Numbered from the stretch's first letter, positions 54,622 to 63,864 are shown. The stretch: 64,000 nt of DNA from Catenuloplanes indicus (GCF_030813715.1 NZ_JAUSUZ010000001.1:3348001-3412000); one strand, 5' to 3'. Notes: generated from the letters alone by a model not told the origin. Numbers and translations are program-made.

Positions 54622-55818
54622 TCAGATCTCCGCGACCACCAGTCCGCCGCGTGCCTTCGGGGTGAACCAGGTGCTCTTCCGGGGCATCTTCTGGCGTGCC
54701 AGGTTGACCGCGACGAACTCGTCCACGGTCACCGGTGCGATCAGCACGGCCAGGTCGGCGCGGCCCGCGTCGACCTCGGCGCGCAGCCACTCGGCCGGGT
54801 AGTCGCCGCCGACGTAGACGATCCGCTTGTCGCCGGCGTCCAGCCCGAGCACCTCGTTGACCAGCACCCGTTCGACGAGCGCGTGGTCCATGGAGCCGAC
54901 CAGGTCACCGTCGCCGTTCGAGGGCAGCTTCACCGACCAGGTCTCGCCGCCCGCGTACAGCTGGATGGTGCCACCGGCCGGCGGGACCGCCGGGCCGCCG
55001 GCGACCGGCTCGGGCTGCAGACCGGCCGCGCGCAACCGGTCACCCAGCTCGGTGACCGCGATCGGCAGCTTGATCAGCCGGTTGTACGGCGCGATCACCA
55101 GCGACTGCGGCGTGGTGATCACGGCGAGGAAGCGCCGGTAGCCGCCGGTCTGCGCGGCCAGGCTGCGGTGGTTGCCGTCCGCGACGACCAACTCGCCGCC
55201 GCCGGCCAGCGCGCACAGTTCGTCGCGCACCGAGCCGGCCGGCACGGTCCAGATCGCGTGCACGCGACCGGCCGGGTCGATGTCGGTCGCGGCCGGCTCG
55301 CCCGCGTGCGCGACCGCGTACTCCAGCTCCTCGTGCAGCCGGTCGCCGGTGCCGGTCTGCAGCAGCAGCACCGGGGAGAGCAGGTTCTTCAGCGTGTTCG
55401 CCAGCTCGACCCGCTCGCGGACCTTCTCGATGAACACGTCCTCGTTGCGGATCACCAGGCCGGGCTCGTCCGGGCTGGTGGAGATCTGGTCGGTGTCGAC
55501 CATGCAGTACATGCCGTAGGCGGCGTTGCCGCCGTCCGGATCCGCGATCCGGTAGAGGACGATCACCTGCTCGGCGGGGGCGTAGCTGCCGGACGCCTTC
55601 GCCTCGGCCAGCCGCGCGGCGGCGGCCGGCAGCGAGTCGGCGAAGGAACGGCCCAGCGTCTCTGGCGCGAGGTGCGGCATCTCGACGGCGAGAGCGCTTC
55701 GCGGGTTGTCGGCGATGATTGCGGTGATCTCGGCGTCGTCCGCGAACTCGTCATAGTTCTGCGCGCCGGTGCCACCGGTCGTGATCCAGGCCCGGTCGAT
55801 CGGGTGCACGATCGTCAT
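54622..55818 (-). CDS. DUF1015-family protein
   Basis: A 398-residue cytoplasmic protein of the DUF1015 family. Typical family pieces are AQNYDEFADDAEITAIIADNP near the start, VVADGNHRSLAA (about 217-228, resembling a conserved GHHR/GNHR site) and a C-terminal MPRKSTWFTPKARGGLVV. The function is unknown; in other bacteria it lies near serine or phosphate metabolism genes. The ATG at 55818 has a weak site. Confidence 0.75.
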   Translation of the reverse strand: MTIVHPIDRAWITTGGTGAQNYDEFADDAEITAIIADNPRSALAVEMPHLAPETLGRSFADSLPAAAARLAEAKASGSYAPAEQVIVLYRIADPDGGNAAYGMYCMVDTDQISTSPDEPGLVIRNEDVFIEKVRERVELANTLKNLLSPVLLLQTGTGDRLHEELEYAVAHAGEPAATDIDPAGRVHAIWTVPAGSVRDELCALAGGGELVVADGNHRSLAAQTGGYRRFLAVITTPQSLVIAPYNRLIKLPIAVTELGDRLRAAGLQPEPVAGGPAVPPAGGTIQLYAGGETWSVKLPSNGDGDLVGSMDHALVERVLVNEVLGLDAGDKRIVYVGGDYPAEWLRAEVDAGRADLAVLIAPVTVDEFVAVNLARQKMPRKSTWFTPKARGGLVVAEI

Positions 55819-55903
55819 GTGCAACCACGGTACCGACGCTGGGCACGCCCCGTTTGCGCACCCCAGAACGGTTCCAGGCGGTGGTACGGGTAACCTCCGT
55901 AGA

Positions 55904-56068
55904 TCAGCTCGCGCCGACCGGAGCCGCGCCGACGACCACCACCGGCGCCAGCATCGCGGCGTCCTCCGCGGAGAGACCGGGGCACACCTCCGCCCAGTCG
56001 TCCGCCCGCTCGGCCCAGTACGCCCGCTCCAGGGACTCATCACCGATGGTGACGATCTGCTCTTCCAT
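55904..56068 (-). CDS. Small acidic protein
   Basis: A 54-residue protein, MEEQIVTIGDESLERAYWAE at the start, a SAEDAAML helix in the middle and a hydrophobic VVVVGAAP end. The ATG at 56068 has a GGAG site at proper distance, and it lies 85 bp upstream of the DUF1015 gene on the same strand. I cannot assign a family. Confidence 0.55.
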   Translation of the reverse strand: MEEQIVTIGDESLERAYWAERADDWAEVCPGLSAEDAAMLAPVVVVGAAPVGAS

Positions 56069-56386
56069 GATCACTCCATTTCCCGTTTGCGCGTGCCCTA
56101 ACCAGCCGTAACGCGGATGTCGCGCAGATCGCAACGACACTGTCGGTGACTTGGCACGCCGACGTCCCCATCCTCGGTCATCCCCGGGTCCGGAACGGTT
56201 GCGAAAAGAAGAGTTAACCGGTTGCTGACAAGACGAAAATTCGGGCGGCCGCCGCAAGCCGGACGTAATCCCCGCCACGGGTGGACCGGCACACGCGTGA
56301 TCGACGTCGACGTGAAACACTTGCTGCGGACTTTTCCGCCCACCGGCGCCCGGCCGTGCGGGCTGGGCACCGGATGGAGAGTGATC

Positions 56387-58921
56387 GTGGCCGGAGTGCG
56401 CAATCTCACCCAGGTCGAGGCGGCCGAGCGTGCCCGCGTGCTGGACGTGACCTCGTACGACATCAGTCTCGACCTGACGGGCGACGTCTCGTTCCGGTCG
56501 GTGACCACCGTCGAGTTCACCGCCCGCGAGCCCGGCGCCACCACGTTCATCGAGGTCGCCGCGGAGCGCCTGCACACCGCCACGCTGAACGGCACGCCGG
56601 TCGACACGTCCGGCTGGTCCGCCGAGCGCGGGCTCACACTGACCGGCCTCGCGGCGCAGAACACGCTGGTGGTCGAGGCCGAGTTCCCGTTCTCGCACAG
56701 CGGCCAGGGCCTGCACCGCAGCGTCGACCCGGTGGACGGCGAGGCGTACCTCTACAGTCAGTTCGAGACCGCGGACGCGCAGCGGGTGTACGCCGCGTTC
56801 GACCAGCCCGACCTGAAGAGCGTCTACACCTGGCACGCCACGGTGCCGGCGCACTGGCACGTGGTGTCGAACATGCCGGCCGACCGCGAGGACCCGGCCG
56901 GCGAGGGCACCAAGACGGTCCACTTCGCGCAGTCCGCGCGGATGAGCACGTACATCACCGCGCTCTGCGCCGGACCGTTCCACGAGGTGCGGTTCGAGCA
57001 CGACGGCATCGGCATGGGCTACTTCTGCCGGGCCAGCATGGCGCAGCACTTCGACGTCGACGACCTGCACAGGATCACCGTGCAGGGCTTCGACTTCTTC
57101 CACGACAAGTTCGGCATCCGCTACCCGCTGCCCAAGTACGACCAGGTGTGGGTGCCCGAGTTCAACGCCGGCGCGATGGAGAACTTCGGCTGTGTGGTGC
57201 ACGCCGAGGACCACTACATCTTCCGCTCGCAGGTCACCGACTTCGAGTACGAGCAGCGCGCCAACACGATCCTGCACGAGCTGGCCCACATGTGGTTCGG
57301 CGACCTGGTCACCATGCGCTGGTGGAACGACCTGTGGCTGAACGAGTCGTTCGCCGAGTGGGCCAGCCACTGGTGCAACGCCGAGGCCACCCGGTTCAGC
57401 GACGCGTGGACCACGTTCCTGTCCGTGCGGAAGAACTGGGGCTACCGCCAGGACCAGCTCTCCTCCACCCACCCGGTCTACTGCGAGATGCCGGACCTGG
57501 AGGCGGTCGAGGTCAACTTCGACGGCATCACGTACGCGAAGGGCGCCAGCGTCATCAAGCAGCTGGTGGCGTACGTCGGGCTGGACCCGTTCCTGGCCGG
57601 CCTGCGCTCCTACTTCGCGGCGCACGCCTGGGGCAACGCCACCTTCGACGACCTGCTCACCGAGCTGGAGTCGTCGTCCGGGCGCGAGCTGCGCAAGTTC
57701 GCCGCGCAGTGGCTGGAGACCGCGCAGGTCAACACGCTGCGCCCGGAGGTGCAGATCGCCGCGGACGGCACCTACGCCTCGGTCGCGGTGCTGCAGGAGG
57801 CCCCGGCCGACTACCCGACGCTGCGCACCCACCACATCGGCGTCGGCCTCTACGACGTCACCGACGGCAAGCTGGTCCGGCGGCAGATCATCGAGGTGGA
57901 CATCGCCGGTGAGCGCACCGAGCTGACCGAGCTGGCCGGCTTGCCCGCCGCCGACGTGCTGCTGCTCAACGACGACGACCACAGCTACGCCAAGCTGCGG
58001 CTGGACGAGCGCTCGATGGCCACGGTCGTGCAGCACATCGACGGGCTGGACTCGTCGCTGGCCCGCGCGCTGGTCTGGGCCGCCGCGTGGGACATGGTCC
58101 GCGACGCCGAGCTGCCCACCCGGGACTACATCGCGCTGGCCACCTCCGGCCTACCGAACGAGCAGGACATCAACCTGGTCACCGCGACGCTCCGGCAGGC
58201 CGCCACGGCCATCGCCAGCTACGCCGACCCGGAGTGGGCGCCGACCGGCTGGGCACGGCTCGCCGCGACCGCCCGGGATGCGCTCGCGGTGGCCGAGCCG
58301 GGCAGCGGCTTCCAGCTCGCCTGGGCCCGGGCGTACGCGTCCGCGTCCCGCTCTGCCGAGGACCTGGCCGTGCTGCGCGGCTGGCTGACCGGCCAGGGCG
58401 TGCCCGCCGGCCTGACCATCGACACCGAGTTCCGCTGGTCGCTGCTGCAGACGCTGATCGCCAAGGGGGCGGCCGCCGCCGAGGAGATCGACGCGGAGCT
58501 GGCGAACGACCGGACCGCCGGCGGCGAGCGCGAGGCCGCGCTGGCCCGCGCGCTGCTGCCGACCGCCGAGAACAAGGCCCGCGTCTGGGACGAGCTGACC
58601 GCGGCGCAGGCGCTGCCGAACTGGCGCAACCGGGCACTGCTGCAGGGCTTCCAGCACCCGGCGCAGGCCGAGCTGACCGCGCCGTACGCGGACCGCTTCT
58701 TCGCCGAGGCCACCACGGTCTGGGCGAGCCGGGACAGCGAGCCGGCGCAGGACTTCGCGCTCTTCGCGTACCCGTCCTACCAGATCACCGAGGCCACGGT
58801 CGCGGCCACCGAGTCCTGGCTGGCCGGCACCGGTCAGCCGGCCGGCCTTCGCCGCCTGGTCGCGGAGGGCCGCGACGGCGTGGTCCGCGCACTGGCCGCC
58901 CGCGCCAAGGACCGCGGCTGA
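56387..58921 (+). CDS. pepN: Aminopeptidase N (M1 metallopeptidase)
   Basis: An 844-residue zinc aminopeptidase. The exopeptidase motif GAMEN is at about 264-268, and the zinc site HELAHMWFGDLVTMRWW, with NESFAEW 18 residues later, gives HExxH-x18-E (about 300-325). A C-terminal ERAP1-like helical domain follows. No signal peptide; cytoplasmic peptide breakdown. The GTG at 56387 is chosen because GGAGA lies 6 bases upstream; GTG 56381 is an alternative. A perfect terminator follows. Confidence 0.95.
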   Translation: MAGVRNLTQVEAAERARVLDVTSYDISLDLTGDVSFRSVTTVEFTAREPGATTFIEVAAERLHTATLNGTPVDTSGWSAERGLTLTGLAAQNTLVVEAEFPFSHSGQGLHRSVDPVDGEAYLYSQFETADAQRVYAAFDQPDLKSVYTWHATVPAHWHVVSNMPADREDPAGEGTKTVHFAQSARMSTYITALCAGPFHEVRFEHDGIGMGYFCRASMAQHFDVDDLHRITVQGFDFFHDKFGIRYPLPKYDQVWVPEFNAGAMENFGCVVHAEDHYIFRSQVTDFEYEQRANTILHELAHMWFGDLVTMRWWNDLWLNESFAEWASHWCNAEATRFSDAWTTFLSVRKNWGYRQDQLSSTHPVYCEMPDLEAVEVNFDGITYAKGASVIKQLVAYVGLDPFLAGLRSYFAAHAWGNATFDDLLTELESSSGRELRKFAAQWLETAQVNTLRPEVQIAADGTYASVAVLQEAPADYPTLRTHHIGVGLYDVTDGKLVRRQIIEVDIAGERTELTELAGLPAADVLLLNDDDHSYAKLRLDERSMATVVQHIDGLDSSLARALVWAAAWDMVRDAELPTRDYIALATSGLPNEQDINLVTATLRQAATAIASYADPEWAPTGWARLAATARDALAVAEPGSGFQLAWARAYASASRSAEDLAVLRGWLTGQGVPAGLTIDTEFRWSLLQTLIAKGAAAAEEIDAELANDRTAGGEREAALARALLPTAENKARVWDELTAAQALPNWRNRALLQGFQHPAQAELTAPYADRFFAEATTVWASRDSEPAQDFALFAYPSYQITEATVAATESWLAGTGQPAGLRRLVAEGRDGVVRALAARAKDRG

Positions 58922-58932
58922 CCGTCTCCCCC

Positions 58933-58968
58933 CGCCCCACCGGCCACTCGGCCGGTGGGGCGTTTTTT
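58933..58968 (+). terminator. Intrinsic terminator after pepN
   Basis: A 13-bp perfect stem (CGCCCCACCGGCC with GGCCGGTGGGGCG) over a 4-base loop, followed by TTTTTT. Confidence 0.95.
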
Positions 58969-59432
58969 CTTGCCCAGAGCTACGTGCCAGCACGAAAAAG
59001 CACAGAGAGCGCACAACCCGCGTCTGTACGGAGTTTGCTCTGCTTACCGAGCCAGCGCGACAGTGCTTTCGTTCTAGATCAACCGCTTTGGGCTAGTACG
59101 AAAATGCCGTTGTGCCAGCAATCTCTATCGCGGCCTCCGGAGCCGAAACATCACTGACCGACGCGATCGAGGTCAACTAGCGGCGTTGACCGCCAGAACG
59201 TATCGGTCAGTGATCCTTCCGCCGTCGGCGACGCCCGTGCGTGAGCCCGCCCGACCGACCCGACCGACCTTGTCGTGATATATCGGTCACCACGCGCGGC
59301 TTCGCGCCGATGGACGCGGTCCTGTCGGCTGTTCCAGAAGCGTTTCGTCGGACCGTGCCGGAGCCGACGCGGCCGTGCCGGGCGCGCGAAAAAGGCCGGT
59401 CCCACCGGGACCGGCCTTCTCAGGGAGTGCGG
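58969..59432. other. Gene-free region with repeats
   Basis: About 460 bp. It contains the motif GCTCTGCTTACC (59037-59048), an inverted-repeat element at 59150-59214 and TATATCGGTCACCACG (59279-59294). No reading frame has a start site or motif I can support. Confidence 0.5.
59150..59214. repeat. MITE-like element with nested inverted repeats
   Basis: The ends ATCACTGACCGA (59150-59161) and TCGGTCAGTGAT (59203-59214) are perfect 12-bp complements; an inner pair GGTCAAC/GTTGACC is at 59171-59177 and 59185-59191. A partial relative lies at 29719-29763. Confidence 0.65.
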
Positions 59433-59876
59433 TCAGGCGCGACCGGCGTGCGTCGCGAGCTGGTCCAGGCCGTGGATGACGCCACCGGCCAGGTCGCCGC
59501 CGGCGAAGGCCGCGGCCATGGAGAGGCAGGCCAGCTTCGCGTCCCGGTCCGGGATCCGGCGGCGGGCCTCGGCACCGGTGACGACCTCGAGGATGCGCTG
59601 GTTCGGCGAGAAGGCGATCAGCACGGAGCGGTCCGGGTCGGCGAGCTGCCCGTGCAGCTTCTCGGCCGCGGCGCGCTGCGGGTCGGCGAGATCGCCGACG
59701 TAGACGCTGAACGTCAGGCCGGTCTCACGGTCGGCGATGCGCAGTGCCTCGTCGATGTGCAGCAGCTGCCGGGTGGAGAACGGGCCGTCGAGCACGTCCG
59801 GCTGCTGCGTCTCCGCGGCCAGCGTCTCCCCGCCCGGGTGGTCGAGGTGGGTCAGGGCCTGCTCACCAGCGGTCAC
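59433..59876 (-). CDS. DUF5130 protein (TPM-like)
   Basis: A 147-residue protein of the actinobacterial DUF5130 family, recognised by FSTRQLLHIDEALRIADRET (about 33-52), FSVYVGDL, and VLIAFSPNQRILEVVTGAEA (about 84-103). The fold resembles TPM phosphatase-like domains. No signal peptide. The GTG at 59876 overlaps the end of the upstream gene by 14 bp. Exact function unknown. Confidence 0.7.
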   Translation of the reverse strand: MTAGEQALTHLDHPGGETLAAETQQPDVLDGPFSTRQLLHIDEALRIADRETGLTFSVYVGDLADPQRAAAEKLHGQLADPDRSVLIAFSPNQRILEVVTGAEARRRIPDRDAKLACLSMAAAFAGGDLAGGVIHGLDQLATHAGRA

Positions 59877-60135
59877 TTGCGCCTCCCGTCGGGCCGTGCG
59901 GGTTCGCGGCGGCGGCGTCGTCGCCCGCGGGGTTGGAGGAGGTGATCGCGAGCCGCCCGGCCAGCTGGCCCGGCGAGGAGAGGAACCAGACCGGCGCGAA
60001 CTCGAACGGCCGGCCGGGCCGGTAGCGCTTCTCCTTGGTGCGGCGGTCTCCTCCGCGCAGCGTCAATGCTGCGAGGACACCGACGACGGCGAGCGGCGCG
60101 ACAACGAAGACGAGTGCGACTTCTAACGGTTGCAC
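59863..60135 (-). CDS. ctaJ: CtaJ-like cytochrome aa3 oxidase accessory subunit
   Basis: A 90-residue protein with one membrane segment (VALVFVVAPLAVVGVLAAL, about 6-24) and a following RYRPGRPFEFAPVWFLSSP (about 37-55), then a Gly/Ala-rich end with ...GGASDRW. This layout fits CtaJ, a small subunit of the actinobacterial aa3 oxidase, which would sit in the cytoplasmic membrane. The GTG at 60135 with GGGGGCG upstream is preferred over TTG 60150. Paired with DUF5130 as in related genomes. Medium certainty. Confidence 0.55.
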   Translation of the reverse strand: MQPLEVALVFVVAPLAVVGVLAALTLRGGDRRTKEKRYRPGRPFEFAPVWFLSSPGQLAGRLAITSSNPAGDDAAAANPHGPTGGASDRW

Positions 60136-60332
60136 GGTGAACGCCCCCAACGTGGCAAGACACTCGGTGTCTGGGCGGTCTGACAGGTACTGATGCTTCT
60201 CTCACGGTAGCGGAACGCGAGTCCCCGCAGATCATCGGGGCGTACTCCGGCGGAGTAGGCCCGACTCGCGAAATTTCCGCCGTGGCGTGCGAAAATCGAC
60301 GTCAGCACTCCCCCACGTCCGATGGGAGGACC

Positions 60333-60824
60333 ATGCGCAGCCTTCTCCGACTCGCGGTGCCGCTCGCGCTGGCCGCCGCGGTGCTGGGCACGCCGAGCGC
60401 GGCTCACGCGCGGGCGGACGTCTTCGTCGAGGTGAACCCGAGCACGGTCGCAGCCGGTGGCGAGGTCAGCATCCGCGCCAGCTGCGAGGAGAACATCGTC
60501 GACGCACTGGTCCGGTCGGACGCGTTCGGCGAGCTCCGGGTCTCCCCGCAGTACGGTTTCCTCACCGGCCGGACCGAGATCCCGGCGGGCACGGCCGCGG
60601 ACGAATACCAGGTGGAGCTGGTCTGCACCGGTGGCGGCCGCGCACTCGGGACCCTGCGCGTGGTGGCCGGCACCCGCCCGTCGCGCGGTCCGGCGACCGG
60701 CTTCGGCGGCCTGGCCGGCCAAGGACCGGACACCGGCGGGCTGGCGCTGCTCGGCGGCGGGCTGGCCGCGATGGCCGCGGGCGCCACGCTGATCGTGGTC
60801 CGGCTGCGCCGCCGCCTGGGCTGA
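60333..60824 (+). CDS. Secreted protein with sortase-type tail (GPDTG)
   Basis: A 163-residue exported protein. A signal peptide (MRSLLRLAVPLALAAAVLGT, cleaved after about AHA) is followed by a beta-rich domain with two cysteines (ASCEEN and ELVCTG) that could bridge. The C-terminus is GPDTGG, then a hydrophobic segment (LALLGGGLAAMAAGATLIVV) and RLRRRLG. That is the layout of a cell-wall sorting signal with GPDTG in place of LPxTG. A sortase gene begins 7 bp after its stop, so it is the likely substrate. The ATG at 60333 has a GGGAGG site. Confidence 0.75.
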   Translation: MRSLLRLAVPLALAAAVLGTPSAAHARADVFVEVNPSTVAAGGEVSIRASCEENIVDALVRSDAFGELRVSPQYGFLTGRTEIPAGTAADEYQVELVCTGGGRALGTLRVVAGTRPSRGPATGFGGLAGQGPDTGGLALLGGGLAAMAAGATLIVVRLRRRLG

Positions 60825-60830
60825 CGCATC

Positions 60831-61787
60831 ATGGGCGCGCACCGCTACTCGCCGCTCGCCCGGCACGCGGGCGTGCGATTCCCCCCGGCGGGACCACCGG
60901 GCCGGCACCGCACGCCGGAGCCGACCGGCGCGCAGGCGGCTGACGCGCAGGCGGCCGGCCCACAGCCAACCGGCGCGGAATCAGCCGGCCCGAAGCCAGC
61001 CCGCCCGCAGCCAAACCGCCCGCAGCCAAACCGCCCGGAATCGGTCGGCCAGCAGCCAGCCCACCCGGAGTCGGCCGGCCCGGAGTCCGCCGCGCTCACA
61101 AAGTCCGCGCCCACAGAGATCGCGCCCCCACCGGCCATCGCACGGCCGGCCGCTCCGCCGGCGTACCCCCGGAAGGGTTCAAATCTTGGGTTTGTGGCCG
61201 TTGCGCTGCTGGTGGTGGGCGTTTTCGCGGCCGGGGCCGGGCTCGGGCAGCTGACCGGCGTGCGCGCGCCGTCGTGGTTCGACCGCCCCGGCGAGCCGCC
61301 GCCGCGCGACTTCCCGGTGCTGGCCGCGAGCCGCCCGACCCGGGTGACCATCCCGGCGATCCGGGTCGAGGCGCCGATCCGGCAGGTCGGGCTGGCCGCG
61401 GACGGCTCGATAGACGTGCCGCCGCCGAGCGAGCACGACGTCACCGGCTGGTACGAGGACGGCCCGACGCCCGGTGAGTTCGGCTCCGCCGTGATCGTCG
61501 GCCACGTCGACAGCCGCACCGGCCCGTCCGTCTTCGCCGGCCTGCCCGAGCTGCGCGACGGCGACACGATCGAGGTCAGCCGCGAGGACCGGACCACCGC
61601 GGTGTTCCGGGTGCTGTCCGTCGAGCTGTTCGACAAGGCTCACCTGCCGGCCGACCGGGTCTACGCCGACTTCACCCGCCCGCACCTGCGCCTGATCACC
61701 TGCGGCGGCCGGTGGGCCGGCGGCTCCACCGGCTACCGCGACAACGTGGTCGTCTTCGCCACGCTGGTCGGCACCGCAAATCGCTAG
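60831..61787 (+). CDS. Class F-type sortase
   Basis: A 318-residue transpeptidase. A long Pro/Ala-rich N-terminal tail (about 20-115, with repeated RPQPNRP) precedes a membrane segment (GFVAVALLVVGVFAAGAG, about 118-136). The sortase domain follows with the catalytic His in AVIVGHVDS (about 225), Cys in LRLITCGG (about 289) and Arg in GYRDNVVVF (about 303). The active site faces outside. Class F is inferred from size and motif context. It probably attaches the adjacent secreted protein to the cell wall. Confidence 0.88.
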   Translation: MGAHRYSPLARHAGVRFPPAGPPGRHRTPEPTGAQAADAQAAGPQPTGAESAGPKPARPQPNRPQPNRPESVGQQPAHPESAGPESAALTKSAPTEIAPPPAIARPAAPPAYPRKGSNLGFVAVALLVVGVFAAGAGLGQLTGVRAPSWFDRPGEPPPRDFPVLAASRPTRVTIPAIRVEAPIRQVGLAADGSIDVPPPSEHDVTGWYEDGPTPGEFGSAVIVGHVDSRTGPSVFAGLPELRDGDTIEVSREDRTTAVFRVLSVELFDKAHLPADRVYADFTRPHLRLITCGGRWAGGSTGYRDNVVVFATLVGTANR

Positions 61788-62329
61788 GCCGCGGCCTCGG
61801 CCTCCGGCATCGGGATGTCGAGCCAGTCGGCCCAACGGGGGTCGGGGAGGCGGTGGCCGAGCACGCGCCAGGCCTGGCCCTTGGGTGCGGCGGGCACGCC
61901 GCCGTGCAGCCGCCAGCCGAGCTCGGCCGGCGTCTTGTCGCCCTTGGTGTGGTTGCACTTGGCACAGGCCGCGACCACGTTCTCCCAGGCGTGCATGCCG
62001 CCGCGGCTGCGCGGGAACACGTGGTCGATGGTCTGGGCCGGGCCCCGGCAGTAGGCGCAGCGCCACCCGTCCCGCGCGAAGATCGCGCGGCGGGACAGGC
62101 CGACGTGAGTGCGGTAGGGCACACGCACGTAGCGTGTGAGACGAATCACTGATGGTACCGGGATCTCGTCGCGGGCCGAGTGCAGAATGCCGTCCCCGTC
62201 CGTGACCAGGGCGGCCTTACCCGAAAGGACGAGAATCGCGGCTCGACGCACTGAGACGACGCACAGCGGCTCGTAGGTCACGTTGAGCACCAACGCTCCG
62301 GAGCCCACCGTGGGTCGTATGTCAGGCAT
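61784..62329 (-). CDS. HNH endonuclease
   Basis: A 181-residue protein with an HNH nuclease in the second half: CAYCRGPAQTIDHVFPRSRG (about 92-111), then NVVAACAKCNHTKGD, keeping the C-x2-C, DH, N and C-x2-C pattern. The N-terminal half (VLNVTYEPLCVVSVRRAAIL) is a conserved beta region of this actinobacterial HNH family. The ATG at 62329 has an AAGGGTG site. Its stop overlaps the convergent sortase gene by 4 bp. Confidence 0.85.
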   Translation of the reverse strand: MPDIRPTVGSGALVLNVTYEPLCVVSVRRAAILVLSGKAALVTDGDGILHSARDEIPVPSVIRLTRYVRVPYRTHVGLSRRAIFARDGWRCAYCRGPAQTIDHVFPRSRGGMHAWENVVAACAKCNHTKGDKTPAELGWRLHGGVPAAPKGQAWRVLGHRLPDPRWADWLDIPMPEAEAAA

Positions 62330-62626
62330 CGCGATCACCCTTCTGGTCGGTCTTTCGCACTCCCTGTCGCGTTCCGCCCGCCTCGGGCCGCGCGTCACCG
62401 CCCGGCCCCACGCTGGCGGATCACCAACGTCCGTGCGCCAATAGTCCCTGATAGGTGACCAAATTGCACGCCCTAATCGGGGCCGCCGCGTGAAGTTCAG
62501 GTGTCCCGTGCGAAGATGCCCGGTTCGATACCACCGCCGGTGACCCCCGGGACGGGCGCGCACAGGCGGATGCGATACCAACGACGTGACACCCCGTACC
62601 CGCACCCGTGAGGCCCACGTTCCACC
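62330..62626. other. Divergent intergenic region
   Basis: About 300 bp between the divergent HNH and MscS genes. It should hold both promoters; no unambiguous -10/-35 pair or operator is seen. Confidence 0.4.
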
Positions 62627-63676
62627 GTGATAGCACCCGTGACACCCAACCCGTCCCCCTCCGAACTCGTGCCGTCCGTGGACGCCAGCTGCGAGACCGA
62701 CCGGCTGTGCAAGCAGCTGCTCGACCTCGGCGTCAACGGGTGGCTGGCCGAGGGCGGCTACTGGGTGATCATCAAACCGCTGCGGATCCTGGCGATCATC
62801 GCAATCGCGATGCTGATCCGTTTCCTGATCGCCCGCGCCATCACCAAGCTGGTCACCACCACGTCCAACACGGCGGTGCCGTCGATCCTGAAGCCGCTGC
62901 ACGAGAAGGTGCCGACCGCGCTGTTGGACGCGGGCGCGGTGTTCCCGGAGCGGCGGCGGCAGCGGGCCGAGGCGATCGGCTCGGTGCTGCGCAGCTTCGT
63001 CACCGCGATCGTGCTCGGCGTCGCCACCCTGATGGTGCTGGGTGAGCTGGGCTTCAACGTGGCGCCGCTGCTGGCCAGCGCCGGCATCGTCGGCGTCGCG
63101 CTCGGCTTCGGCGCGCAGAGCCTGGTCAAGGACGTGCTGGCCGGTCTGTTCATGCTGATCGAGGACCAGTACGGCGTGGGCGACACGGTCGACCTGGGCG
63201 AGGCGATCGGCGTGGTCGAGTCCGTCGGGCTGCGCGTCACCACGGTCCGCGACGGCCGCGGCGTGCTCTGGTACATCCGCAACGGCGAGGTGATCCGGGT
63301 CGGCAACAAGTCGCAGGGCTGGGCGATGGTCGTGATCGACATGCCGATCGGCTTCGTGAACAGCGAGGAGGCCACGGCCGTGCTGCGCGAGGCGGCCGCC
63401 GCGGTCGCCGCGGACCCGGAGCTGGCCACCGGCCTGCTGGAGCCGCCGGACGTGATCGGCGTGGAGCAGGTGACCGTGGACGGCGCGGTGATCCGGACGG
63501 TAGCGAAGACCACCGCGGACGGGCAGCTGACCGTGTCGCGGGAGCTGCGGCGCAGGCTGACCGAGGCGCTGGAGACCTCCGGCATCGCGGACCGGATCGC
63601 GGCGGCCCGGCTCTTCCCCCGGCCGGCCGCACCGCCCGCCGGTGGCGCGGACGCGGGCCGCGGCGGGGCGACGTAA
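62627..63676 (+). CDS. Mechanosensitive ion channel of the MscS family
   Basis: A 349-residue channel that opens under membrane tension. Three membrane segments are visible (about 46-70, 120-140 and 145-165); the pore-lining third segment contains APLLASAGIVGVALGFGAQSL with its Gly/Ala pattern, followed by VKDVLAGLFMLIEDQYGVGDTV, the family signature. The cytoplasmic beta domain runs to about 320, with a Pro/Ala/Gly-rich end. The start is GTG 62627. Confidence 0.92.
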   Translation: MIAPVTPNPSPSELVPSVDASCETDRLCKQLLDLGVNGWLAEGGYWVIIKPLRILAIIAIAMLIRFLIARAITKLVTTTSNTAVPSILKPLHEKVPTALLDAGAVFPERRRQRAEAIGSVLRSFVTAIVLGVATLMVLGELGFNVAPLLASAGIVGVALGFGAQSLVKDVLAGLFMLIEDQYGVGDTVDLGEAIGVVESVGLRVTTVRDGRGVLWYIRNGEVIRVGNKSQGWAMVVIDMPIGFVNSEEATAVLREAAAAVAADPELATGLLEPPDVIGVEQVTVDGAVIRTVAKTTADGQLTVSRELRRRLTEALETSGIADRIAAARLFPRPAAPPAGGADAGRGGAT

Positions 63677-63748
63677 CGCCTGCGCCAAAAATTTACCTCG
63701 ACCGATCACCCTAGCCACCGGTCAGACTATCGGGCAGAATTCATTCAG

Positions 63749-63796
63749 CCGAATATTCGGTGGGAACGGCGCCGGCTCAGGGGGGTCAGAGCCGGC
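63749..63796. promoter_or_regulatory. Palindrome and hairpin upstream of the MFS gene
   Basis: CCGAATATTCGG (63749-63760) is a perfect 12-bp palindrome, and GCCGGCTC (63771-63778) pairs with GAGCCGGC (63789-63796). The first may be an operator, the second a terminator for the MscS gene. Confidence 0.4.
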
Positions 63797-63864
63797 TCCG
63801 GGGGGATGACGTCGGTCGAGTGGGGAGCAGCGATCCGTGAGGGGCCTGGCTGAGGGGTCGTCCG

